A stretch of DNA of 7,745 nucleotides from an uncultured Eubacteriales bacterium (GCA_900545325.1 UQZE01000097.1:1-7745); one strand, 5' to 3'; shown: positions 1-6,701, counted from the stretch's first letter. Notes: generated by a model not told the origin, from the letters alone. Program-made: numbers and translations.

Positions 1-1
1 G

Positions 2-301
2 ATCTGCATCTGCATGGCGTTCAAATACGATTTCGAAGCGCTTACCGAAAAGTACGCGAAAGATCAGTGGGCGACGGACTGTTTCAAATTGATGGACGAA
101 AGCTGGCGCAGCGTGGGACATTCCAACAGTCTGCTCTTCATCACGAAAAAGACTTCGGAATATCCCGAGGGCAACTACATCACCAACGCGCTGGAAACGG
201 TGGGAACGGCAAACGCCATGACGCCCGATAAGATCTTCGGCAACGCATGGGCCTACACCCAGGAAAACTGGGAGATCTGGTGTACAGCCGCCGGCATGTA
301 A
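2..301 (+). CDS. C-terminal fragment, probable extracellular sugar-binding lipoprotein of an ABC transporter (5' partial)
   Basis: The reading frame is open from the first bases of the window to TAA at 299-301, about 99 residues. The Met codon at 14 is probably internal, because the frame continues upstream without a stop and I see no ribosome binding site before it. The fragment is soluble, with many aromatic residues and several Trp, including the tail NAWAYTQENWEIWCTAAGM. No catalytic motif is visible. The assignment rests mainly on position: in CUT1 sugar importers the binding protein is usually encoded directly before the two permeases, and here a MalF-like permease starts 48 nt downstream. 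If right, this is the C-terminal lobe of a membrane-tethered protein that captures an oligosaccharide and delivers it to the permease pair. The substrate cannot be told. The fragment alone does not show a family-specific motif, so another extracytoplasmic protein remains possible. Confidence 0.6.
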   Translation: MCICMAFKYDFEALTEKYAKDQWATDCFKLMDESWRSVGHSNSLLFITKKTSEYPEGNYITNALETVGTANAMTPDKIFGNAWAYTQENWEIWCTAAGM

Positions 302-312
302 AAAGCATACGC

Positions 313-334
313 GCCGCCGCCTGCGGGCGGCGGC
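313..334 (+). promoter_or_regulatory. Intercistronic GC-rich hairpin
   Basis: A perfect 9-bp stem (GCCGCCGCC at 313-321 pairs with GGCGGCGGC at 326-334) closes a TGCG tetraloop. It begins 11 nt after the stop of the upstream gene and ends just before the AAAGGAG ribosome binding site at 338-344. No T-run follows, so it is not a classical terminator. Its position between a probable binding-protein gene and the first permease matches hairpins that protect the 3' end of the upstream mRNA segment or partly attenuate read-through, so that binding protein is made in excess over permeases. That role is inference. Confidence 0.6.
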
Positions 335-349
335 CGTAAAGGAGCCGAG

Positions 350-1306
350 ATGAAAAAGAAACAAACGCTGACCTTAAACGGAAAGCCTTTGAAAAAGACC
401 GCGAAGATGAGCAAAGTGCGCAAAGCGTTTATCGTTACGCTGCTCGCGTATCCCGTGATACACTTTCTGATCTTCTGGGTATATATCAATTCCAACGCCA
501 TATATTTAACGTTTACGCGCTACATCTGGGACGAAGGGAAGTTCATGTTCTACGCGATCGATCCCTTCATCAACTACAAGATGTGGATCAGCCAGATCCG
601 CACGAACGTAACCACGCAGCATATTTTATATACGTCGCTCGGCTATCTGCCCGTTACGTGCTGCGTGTCGCTGCCGCTCTCGCTGATCTGTTCGTATTTT
701 CTATTTAAAAAAATGCCCGCGGGCAACGTGTTCAGGGTGATATTCTATCTTCCCTCCATACTGCCCGTCGCCGTACTCGCCATGTCTTTCCGCTTTGCGT
801 TCGGCGACAACGGGTTTATCGATCCCATGCTCGAAGCGCTGGGCATCACGCCGCCGAACTGGTGGGGGAGTTCCTCGCTGACGCCTTTCATGGTATATTT
901 TTACTGCGTGTGGGCGGGGCTCGGGTTCAATATCGTGCTGTATTCCGGCTCCATGAGCCGCGTTCCCGAAGAGCTTATCGAATATAACCGCCTCGAAGGC
1001 GTGGGATTGTTCCGCGAGCTGTTCACGATCATCACGCCGCTCATCTGGCCTACGCTGTCCACCACGTTCATCGTCGGCATGGCGTCCGTGCTCACGCTCT
1101 ATCAGCAGCCCTATTTTTTGATGATGTCCACGAGCGGGGCGTACAATACGGGTACGATATATCTTTATATATTCGCAAACTATTCCAACACCCTGCAGGT
1201 GCCGCAGGTCGCGTCTTTCGGCCTTCTCTGTTCGGTGGTGTTCGTGCCGTTTATCCTGCTCGCGCGCTGGCTGCTCGGCAAATTCTTCAACGAAGTGGAT
1301 TACTGA
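350..1306 (+). CDS. Sugar ABC transporter permease, MalF/UgpA-like (CUT1)
   Basis: This 318-residue integral membrane protein is one of two subunits that form the substrate channel of a carbohydrate importer. About six membrane segments can be read at residues 25-47, 92-118, 128-150, 178-200, 235-257 and 288-312. The cytoplasmic EAA loop that docks onto the ATPase lies at about 206-234 (EELIEYNRLEGVGLFRELF, then ITPLIWPTL), with the conserved Gly after the first helix and the Pro-containing end. The sequence RVIFYLPSILPVAVLA at 129-144 is typical of the MalF side of the family. The start is supported by AAAGGAG at 338-344. The N-terminus is Lys-rich and cytoplasmic. The EAA loop begins EELIEYNRLEG rather than the canonical EAA, a common variation in MalF-type subunits. 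The second permease follows 9 nt downstream. Family assignment is secure; the substrate is unknown. Confidence 0.93.
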   Translation: MKKKQTLTLNGKPLKKTAKMSKVRKAFIVTLLAYPVIHFLIFWVYINSNAIYLTFTRYIWDEGKFMFYAIDPFINYKMWISQIRTNVTTQHILYTSLGYLPVTCCVSLPLSLICSYFLFKKMPAGNVFRVIFYLPSILPVAVLAMSFRFAFGDNGFIDPMLEALGITPPNWWGSSSLTPFMVYFYCVWAGLGFNIVLYSGSMSRVPEELIEYNRLEGVGLFRELFTIITPLIWPTLSTTFIVGMASVLTLYQQPYFLMMSTSGAYNTGTIYLYIFANYSNTLQVPQVASFGLLCSVVFVPFILLARWLLGKFFNEVDY

Positions 1307-1315
1307 GGAGGGAAT

Positions 1316-2248
1316 ATGAAGGCCAAAACATTCGAAATATCCCCGTCAGGAAGAAAGATCAGCTTAAAGGAAAAGGTGCACCGCACCGCCTGGGAAAAGG
1401 CCGCCATCGGCATCTGCCTCGCGATATTCTGCCTTTACGCGGTCAGCCTTATCTATCCGTTTTTATGGATGACGCTCAACGCGTTCAAGACCAAAACGGA
1501 ATTTTACGAGGACGTGTTCGCCCTGCCGCAGAAATGGCAGTTCATCAACTTTTACAACGCCGTGGTGAACTTCAAGATCACCGTCGGTTCGGGCGCGGGG
1601 ACGAGATACGTCAACCTCATACAGATGTTCGGCATGTCGATATTCTTAACGATCGTCGTTACCGCGCTCGAAATATTCGTTTCTGCGTGCACGGCGTACA
1701 TAATGGCGAAGTATAAATTTCCGGGCAGGAGCATTCTTTACGCCGTCATTATCTTCGCGTACGTCGCGCCGATCGTCGGTTCGATGCCCGCGACGTATCG
1801 GTTCATGAACCAGATACATCTTTTGAACACCATTCCCGGCGTGCTGCTCATTTACGTGGGCGGCGTGGGATTCGCCTTTCTGATCCTTTACGGGCATTTC
1901 AAAAGCCTGTCCTGGAGTTACGCGGAGGCCGCGTTTATCGACGGCGCCAACGATTTCAGCGTGTTTTTCAAGATCATGCTGCCGCTGTCCGTCCCTTCGC
2001 TCACGGCGATGGCCGTCGTTACGGCCATAAGCTACTGGAACGACTTCAACACGCCGAGGATTTACCTCGAAAGCTATCCGACGCTGGCCGTCGGCATAAA
2101 CCAGCTCATCACGGATATGCGTTACGAAAACGAATATCCCATGATGTTCGCCTGCATGATCGTTTCGGTCATACCGATCATCATATTCTTCTCGTGTTTC
2201 CAGAAAACCATCATGAAGAACATGGTCGCGGGCGGGCTCAAGGGCTGA
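1316..2248 (+). CDS. Sugar ABC transporter permease, MalG-like (CUT1)
   Basis: This 310-residue membrane protein pairs with the preceding MalF-like subunit. Hydrophobic segments lie at about residues 30-54, 103-127, 138-158, 174-194, 228-246 and 275-296. It carries a canonical EAA loop at 202-230 (YAEAAFIDGANDFSVFFKI followed by MLPLSVPSL), which contacts the ATPase. The C-terminus FQKTIMKNMVAGGLKG matches the usual MalG-type ending. Compared with typical family members, the external stretch between segments 1 and 2 is slightly long and Gly-rich (about 85-102). The ribosome binding site AGGAGG (1306-1311) overlaps the UGA stop of the upstream gene, only 4 nt before ATG, which suggests translational coupling. 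No ATP-binding subunit lies next to it. In many Bacillota such importers share an MsmK-type ATPase encoded elsewhere, and I infer the same here. Confidence 0.94.
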   Translation: MKAKTFEISPSGRKISLKEKVHRTAWEKAAIGICLAIFCLYAVSLIYPFLWMTLNAFKTKTEFYEDVFALPQKWQFINFYNAVVNFKITVGSGAGTRYVNLIQMFGMSIFLTIVVTALEIFVSACTAYIMAKYKFPGRSILYAVIIFAYVAPIVGSMPATYRFMNQIHLLNTIPGVLLIYVGGVGFAFLILYGHFKSLSWSYAEAAFIDGANDFSVFFKIMLPLSVPSLTAMAVVTAISYWNDFNTPRIYLESYPTLAVGINQLITDMRYENEYPMMFACMIVSVIPIIIFFSCFQKTIMKNMVAGGLKG

Positions 2249-2252
2249 AAAG

Positions 2253-2276
2253 CGTATCGGGACCGTATCGTTACGG
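2253..2276 (+). repeat. 11-bp-spaced direct repeat with a small hairpin before the lipoprotein gene
   Basis: CGTATCG occurs at 2253-2259 and again at 2264-2270, exactly 11 bp apart, about one helical turn. The second copy also forms a 5-bp hairpin (CCGTA 2263-2267 with TACGG 2272-2276, loop TCGT). It sits in the 57-nt gap between the MalG-like gene and the lipoprotein gene. It could be a protein-binding site or a weak mRNA structure. No T-run follows, so it is not a terminator. Confidence 0.3.
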
Positions 2277-2305
2277 AAAAAGATAAAAATATAAGGAGAG
2301 AGAAA

Positions 2306-5300
2306 ATGAAACAATTCAGCAAAGCGAAAAAGAGCGTTCTCGTGCTCATGCTCGCGGCGTTGGCCGCCTGTTTCTTCGTGCTCGCGGGCTGCGCGGACAA
2401 AAATGCGCCCGCGTCCATCAAAATCACGAACACGGGCGTCGCCTACACCCCCGGCACGTACGAGATCACCGCTGCAGTGGAGCCCGCCGAGGCCGATCAG
2501 GAATACACGGTATCGCTGAAAGAGCCGTGCACGGGAGTTTCCGTCGACGGCAAAAATCTCGTCGTTACCGAGGACGCCGTGCACGAATCTTCGTTCACCG
2601 TCGTCGTTGCCGCTGCGGCGAAGCCCTCCGTTACGGCGGAAAAGAGCTTTATCGTGGATAACCCGCCCCCGGTTCCCGGCGTTGCGATCACAAACGGATC
2701 GCTTATCGTCGACATCACCGAGGGAGAAAACACCTACCAGATCTTTTACGACGTCAGCCCCAAAGGGACGCCCGTTACCCTCGAACTGAAAGAGGAAGTG
2801 GAGGGCGTGTCGCTTGAAGGCGACATCGTAACGATCGATAAAATGATCGACAACAAAACTACTTTCCTCGTGGAGGCGAGCGCGGAAGCTGGCGGCGTTG
2901 AACTGAAGGACGAAAAGCAGTTCACCATCGTCAACGAGGTTTCCCGCCCGATTTCCAGCGAGGAGGAACTGCGCGCTCTGTGGGTGGATAAGGATACCTC
3001 GGCCGCAAACCTCAACAACTTCTACCATCTGACCAACGACATCACCCTCACGGGCAACTGGTATCAGTTCATGGGCTACACCGATCCCGACACCAACGTG
3101 ATCTACGGCTATGCGGGCACGTTCGACGGCAGGGGATACGCGATCAGAAACTTCAAGTATGATAACGCGGGCTGGAACGCGGGCTTCTTCTGGAGCGTCG
3201 CGGCGGAGGGCAAGATCTGCAATCTCGGCCTCTACGGCTCGCTTACGAGCACGGGCGGTTGCTGCGGCGCCGTTTCGGGCTACATGTACGGCACCATAGA
3301 GAACCTTTTCGTCGACGTGGATATCACGCAGACGCACGCTTCGCAGTGGTGCGGCGCGCTCTATGCCGCCTCGAAGGACAGCGCGAACGGTTCCAAAGTC
3401 GTCAACTGCCTGTCCGTGGGCACGGTAACGTGCACGAGCGGCAACTCCGGCCTTATCGGTTCGGTCAACTACGATATCGAAAACGTGTTTACGAAATCTT
3501 TCGGTCTTGTCGGCACCGTCAGCGCGATCGTCGGCGAAACGCAGGTACAGGGCAAGGCTGGTTACGCGGAACTCCTGACCGAGCGTCAGCTCAAAAACGC
3601 CCTCACCTACGAGGGCTGGGACACCGACGTGTGGTTCATCAAGAACGGCACTTATCCGCTGCTTAAAAACGCAGACTTCGAAGAACCCGATCTTCCCGAT
3701 TATCCCGATTCGACCATCACGAACACCACGGACGTAACGGAAGTAAATTACGCCAACGAAAACGAAAGGTCGTTCAAAGTAACTTATACCGCAGAACCTG
3801 CGGGCACCGAAGTCAAGTTCGAACTCGACCAGCCCGTGGAAGGCGTGAGTATCGACGCGGAAACGGGCGTCGTTACCATATCCGAGGCGGTCAACAACCG
3901 GGCGAAGTTCACCGTCAACATTCTGGCGAAGAACAATGAATTCAGCTCCGATTCTTTCACCGTAACGGTAACGAACGAAAAGGTGAAGGAAATTTCCACG
4001 GCGGAAGACCTCATGCGGCTTTCCGGCGCGACGGACGTCCTTTACAACAACTATAAACTTACCGCGGATATCGTGTTGAAAGAGAATTTCAAGCCGATCG
4101 GCAGCGGCGTGGGCGCGTATAACGTGGACGACGGCTACAAAGGCACGTTCGACGGCAACGGCTATACCGTTTCCAACTTCAACATGACCTCTTCGGGCTG
4201 GAACGCGGGCTTCTTCTGGTGCGTTGCCTCCGAAGGCGTGGTGAAAAACCTCAAGCTGGTCGGCGGGGAAAGCGGCGTCGTTACCATCGCGGGCGGCGCG
4301 CTTGCAGGCTCGCTGTGGGGCACGGTGGAAAACTGCTTTGTCGACGTCGACGTAACTTCCAACCACGCGACGCAGCCTTCGGGCGGCATTGTCGGCACGG
4401 CGGACGGCGAATACGTCATCAAGGACAGCGTATATATCGGCAAAGCGACCTGTCAGGATCCCGAAGCCGCCAACGGCACCGGTCTGATCGCCAGCGGCCC
4501 GCAGGAAGGCATACGGAACAGCTACGCGCTCGAAACGGGCGTAGACGCGGTCGTAGGCGCGGCGAAAGTCCCCGACGAAGAGGGCGTTTACCTGAAATCG
4601 CTCGCGGAACTCCGCACGGCGGCGACTTACGATCAATGGGATACGGAAAATATCTGGTACGTTTCGGAGGGCAACTTCCCCGAACTGAGATATCCCGGTT
4701 TCGAAGAGCCCGAAACCAACTACGCGATCTATATCACCAACGAGAAGACCACCCTCGATTACCGGGCGGGCGACACGTCCGTGAAGATAGAGTATTTCGT
4801 TCTTCCCGAAGACGGGCAGGTTGCGTTTGCGCTGAAAGAAGAAGTCAAAGGCGTTACGGTTTCCGCGGAGGGCGTGGTTACGCTCGAAGCGAACGTCGCC
4901 AACAAGGCGAAGTTCACCGTTGTGGCGTCGATCGGCGATAAGAGCGACGAAATCACGTTCACCGTTTTGAACGACAACACGGTTTATGTTTACGACCAGG
5001 AAGACCTCGCCGCGATCTCGCAGGATCTTTACGGCACGTATATTCTGATGAACGATATAACCCTGACGGGCGTGTGGACGCCGATCGGCTATGCGGACGG
5101 CGCGCCCGTAGACGGAAGCAAAAACGCATTCATGGGTACGCTCGACGGCAACGGTTATACGATAAGCGGGCTTAACGTAACGAACGGCTGGAATGCAGGT
5201 TTCATTTGGGCGATCGGCAAAGAAGGCGTGGTGAAGAACCTCGGCCTTTCCGGCAGCGTCAAGTCGAACTGCGGCGGCGCGTTCACGGGCAACAACTTCG

Positions 5301-5704
5301 GAACGCTCGAAAACTGCTATACTGACGCCGCGGTTACCAGCGCGGGCAAACAGTGGGTGGGCACGCTTGTCGGAAATAACAGCGGCATAGTCAAAAATTG
5401 TTTATCCGTAGGTACGGGCACGGGTGTTGCCGATACCGCGGATATCAAGGGCAAAGGCGCGGGCATAATCGGCAGCGGTTCCAAAAACAGCATCGTCAAC
5501 TGTTTTGCTCTGCAAGGCAGCGTTGAAGCCGTGGTTGGAGAATCGCGCGTGGGCGACGCGGCCGAACCCGTTACCTCCGTTTTAAAGACGGAAACAGAAC
5601 TCAAAACCGCGGCGACGTTTGCAAACTGGGATAAAAACGTCTGGAATATTGCGGACGGTTCCTATCCTACCCTTATCGAAGGCTGTTCGGCAGCCGCCGA
5701 ATAG
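2306..5704 (+). CDS. Large surface lipoprotein with four Ig-like domains and three GLUG beta-helix modules
   Basis: An 1132-residue exported protein. Residues 1-28 are a lipoprotein signal peptide (Lys-rich start, hydrophobic core, lipobox VLAGC), so Cys29 should be lipid-anchored to the membrane outer face. AAGGAG at 2293-2298 supports the start. The mature part has the order Ig (about 36-118), Ig (125-211), GLUG (215-455), Ig (468-557), GLUG (563-796), Ig (806-889), GLUG (893-1125). Ig units share a pattern like LKEEVxGVSV...VTI...NxxxFTV. Each GLUG module has GT(F/L)DGxGY, then GWNAGF(F/I)W (289, 631, 961), GLUG-type turns such as GALAGSLWGTVENCFVDV, NC-containing strands, and an ending W...GxYPxL. 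No catalytic motif or LPXTG sorting signal is seen. It is likely a rod-shaped surface protein, perhaps adhesive or glycan-binding and working with the importer, but function is inferred. It is the last gene of the operon. Confidence 0.9.
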   Translation: MKQFSKAKKSVLVLMLAALAACFFVLAGCADKNAPASIKITNTGVAYTPGTYEITAAVEPAEADQEYTVSLKEPCTGVSVDGKNLVVTEDAVHESSFTVVVAAAAKPSVTAEKSFIVDNPPPVPGVAITNGSLIVDITEGENTYQIFYDVSPKGTPVTLELKEEVEGVSLEGDIVTIDKMIDNKTTFLVEASAEAGGVELKDEKQFTIVNEVSRPISSEEELRALWVDKDTSAANLNNFYHLTNDITLTGNWYQFMGYTDPDTNVIYGYAGTFDGRGYAIRNFKYDNAGWNAGFFWSVAAEGKICNLGLYGSLTSTGGCCGAVSGYMYGTIENLFVDVDITQTHASQWCGALYAASKDSANGSKVVNCLSVGTVTCTSGNSGLIGSVNYDIENVFTKSFGLVGTVSAIVGETQVQGKAGYAELLTERQLKNALTYEGWDTDVWFIKNGTYPLLKNADFEEPDLPDYPDSTITNTTDVTEVNYANENERSFKVTYTAEPAGTEVKFELDQPVEGVSIDAETGVVTISEAVNNRAKFTVNILAKNNEFSSDSFTVTVTNEKVKEISTAEDLMRLSGATDVLYNNYKLTADIVLKENFKPIGSGVGAYNVDDGYKGTFDGNGYTVSNFNMTSSGWNAGFFWCVASEGVVKNLKLVGGESGVVTIAGGALAGSLWGTVENCFVDVDVTSNHATQPSGGIVGTADGEYVIKDSVYIGKATCQDPEAANGTGLIASGPQEGIRNSYALETGVDAVVGAAKVPDEEGVYLKSLAELRTAATYDQWDTENIWYVSEGNFPELRYPGFEEPETNYAIYITNEKTTLDYRAGDTSVKIEYFVLPEDGQVAFALKEEVKGVTVSAEGVVTLEANVANKAKFTVVASIGDKSDEITFTVLNDNTVYVYDQEDLAAISQDLYGTYILMNDITLTGVWTPIGYADGAPVDGSKNAFMGTLDGNGYTISGLNVTNGWNAGFIWAIGKEGVVKNLGLSGSVKSNCGGAFTGNNFGTLENCYTDAAVTSAGKQWVGTLVGNNSGIVKNCLSVGTGTGVADTADIKGKGAGIIGSGSKNSIVNCFALQGSVEAVVGESRVGDAAEPVTSVLKTETELKTAATFANWDKNVWNIADGSYPTLIEGCSAAAE
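2948..3670 (+). repeat. GLUG module 1 of the lipoprotein
   Basis: Encodes residues 215-455. The key landmarks are GTFDGRGY (271-278), GWNAGFFW (289-296), GAVSGYMYGTIENLFVDV (321-338), VNCLSVG (366-372) and the closing WDTDVWFIKNGTYPLL. It shares a 24-nt identical stretch (3170-3193) with module 2. It is the most Cys-rich module, with Cys at 305, 319, 320, 349, 368 and 376. Confidence 0.8.
3992..4693 (+). repeat. GLUG module 2 of the lipoprotein
   Basis: Encodes residues 563-796. Landmarks are GTFDGNGY (613-620), GWNAGFFW (631-638), GALAGSLWGTVENCFVDV (664-681) and the closing WDTENIWYVSEGNFPEL. Bases 4196-4219 are identical to 3170-3193 in module 1. The FVDVD(I/V)T segment is also shared with module 1 but not module 3, suggesting that modules 1 and 2 are the closer pair. 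Confidence 0.8.
4982..5680 (+). repeat. GLUG module 3 of the lipoprotein
   Basis: Encodes residues 893-1125. Landmarks are GTLDGNGY (944-951), GWNAGFIW (961-968), GAFTGNNFGTLENCYTDA (991-1008), GTLVGNNSGIVKNCLSVG (1019-1036), NCFALQ (1065-1070) and the closing WDKNVWNIADGSYPTL. It has the cleanest consecutive GLUG repeats of the three. Its codons at the GWNAGF motif differ from those of modules 1 and 2, so this copy is older or more diverged. Confidence 0.8.
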
Positions 5705-5722
5705 GCGATTTTATCAAAACAA

Positions 5723-5761
5723 AAACGGCGCGGCCGATTTCGGCCGCGCCGTTTGATTTTT
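5723..5761. terminator. Bidirectional intrinsic terminator between convergent genes
   Basis: A perfect 14-bp stem (5723-5736 with 5741-5754, ATTT loop) has a GC core flanked by A3/T3. On the + strand it ends TTT-GA-TTTTT (to 5761), terminating the lipoprotein operon 18 nt after its stop. On the - strand the stem is followed by TTTTTGTTTT, so it also works as a terminator for the convergent AraC-family gene. Confidence 0.9.
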
Positions 5762-5768
5762 AAATTTG

Positions 5769-5797
5769 GCCGCCGCAAAACACGGCGGCGTTTTTTT
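5769..5797 (+). terminator. Second intrinsic terminator, + strand
   Basis: A 7-bp stem (GCCGCCG 5769-5775 with CGGCGGC 5783-5789, loop CAAAACA) is followed by G and seven T (5791-5797). It is a backup terminator for transcripts passing the first hairpin. The T-run overlaps the stop codon of the convergent regulator gene (TAA on the - strand at 5798-5796), so the two transcription units are packed without slack. Confidence 0.8.
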
Positions 5798-6653
5798 ATT
5801 TACATTCGGCGTTTTCCGCTTTCCGCGAAAGACTTCTGTATTTTGCGGGGGTAACGCCGTACCGTTTTTTAAAGATCTTTATAAAAAAGGAAAAGCTGTC
5901 GTACCCGATGGCGGAAGAAATGGAAAGCGAGGAAAGGTCGCTCGTTTTCAGCAGGTGAGCGGCGTAATCGAGCCGCACGTTCACCACGTAGTCGATCAGG
6001 CTTAACCCCGTATGCTGTTTGAAAATTTTGGAAAACTGCGCGTGCGAATAGTTCGACATCTTAATGATCTCGTTGATGCGCTTGGGAAAGTTTTCGGGTT
6101 TCTGCAGTTCGTGCACAATGTCGTAAAGCCAGCGGGGCACGGTATCTTCTTTCCGCCATTCTTCTTTAAGGTAGAGCGACAGCAAAAAGTGCACTATGCC
6201 GTTCGCTATGCTTTTGCAGCGGCGTTCGGAATTGTTTTCGCCTACGTCGGTCAGCGAATCGAGGATTTCCAGATCCTTCAGCTCCGCGGACACCGTTTCG
6301 AGCATGCGCGGCTGCAGCGTGAAGTGCGGCGCGGGCGTTCCCTCCTTTGTGATTTTTTCGTAAAAATCGGGAGAGAGGGAATCGCAGATCAAACGCATAT
6401 CCGCGTCGGAGATATAGACGTCTCGGTGCACGTGCGGCCGCGTTACGAATTCTATCGCATGTAAATCCTGCGGGCCCATCAGAAAGACGTCCCCGCGCGA
6501 AACGTCGTAAGAAACGCCGTTTACGACATTGCGGGCAACGCCTTCTTCAAACAAAGTCAGTTCCCACTCGTAGTGCATGTGGGGCGGGTTGGGCGTAACG
6601 TATTCGTGCGTTACGCGGTTGTTTTCCGAACGTATCGTGTCGATCTTCATCAT
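5796..6653 (-). CDS. AraC-family transcriptional regulator with N-terminal cupin domain
   Basis: A 285-residue cytoplasmic DNA-binding protein. An N-terminal cupin sensor covers about residues 20-75 (HMHYEWE at 25-31, then a Gly turn and RGDVFLMGPQDLHAIE at 53-68), a helical linker follows, and the C-terminus is an AraC-type double helix-turn-helix at about 188-277 (INEIIKMSNYSHAQFSKIFKQ, then LSISSAIGYDSFSFFIKIFKK and YGVTPAKYR). Family members bind a small ligand, often a sugar, in the cupin and activate nearby genes. The start is set by AAGGGAG (6665-6659 on the - strand) before two tandem ATGs at 6653 and 6650; either could be used, giving 285 or 284 residues. An upstream in-frame ATG at 6776 is unlikely because it lies upstream of the promoter. 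The gene is convergent to the transporter operon and divergent from the secreted CBM gene. Control of both is inferred. Confidence 0.93.
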   Translation of the reverse strand: MMKIDTIRSENNRVTHEYVTPNPPHMHYEWELTLFEEGVARNVVNGVSYDVSRGDVFLMGPQDLHAIEFVTRPHVHRDVYISDADMRLICDSLSPDFYEKITKEGTPAPHFTLQPRMLETVSAELKDLEILDSLTDVGENNSERRCKSIANGIVHFLLSLYLKEEWRKEDTVPRWLYDIVHELQKPENFPKRINEIIKMSNYSHAQFSKIFKQHTGLSLIDYVVNVRLDYAAHLLKTSDLSSLSISSAIGYDSFSFFIKIFKKRYGVTPAKYRSLSRKAENAECK

Positions 6654-6672
6654 TCTTGCTCCCTTAATGGAA

Positions 6673-6701
6673 ATTATATCCGTTTTAACCGTAAATGTCA
6701 A
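6673..6701 (-). promoter_or_regulatory. Consensus sigma-A-type promoter of the AraC-family gene
   Basis: On the - strand, TTGACA (6701-6696) is separated by exactly 17 bp from TATAAT (6678-6673), a perfect match to the housekeeping consensus. The predicted transcription start near 6668-6665 leaves only about 12-15 nt before the ATG, so the AAGGGAG ribosome binding site would lie at the extreme 5' end of the mRNA. There is no TG extension before the -10. Confidence 0.85.

Noticed and set aside
253..501. 82-codon frame on the - strand across the first intergenic region
   Set aside because: It overlaps two + strand genes, has no ribosome binding site, and part of it reads through the GC hairpin.
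1646..4636. 996-codon open frame on the - strand
   Set aside because: It lies exactly codon-on-codon opposite the MalG-like and lipoprotein genes. Stops there would need TTA, CTA or TCA in the sense genes, codons that are rare here, so the frame is open by codon bias. Its product is Arg/Val/His-rich with no domain, and the sense proteins are clearly real.
4219..4941. 240-codon Arg-rich frame on the + strand inside the lipoprotein gene
   Set aside because: It is a shifted frame of the lipoprotein gene with low-complexity Arg-rich composition and no ribosome binding site.
2948..5680. Internal repeats as a CRISPR array or mobile-element repeat
   Set aside because: They are long, diverged, in-frame protein modules of about 240 residues within one gene, with no short constant repeat and unique spacers.
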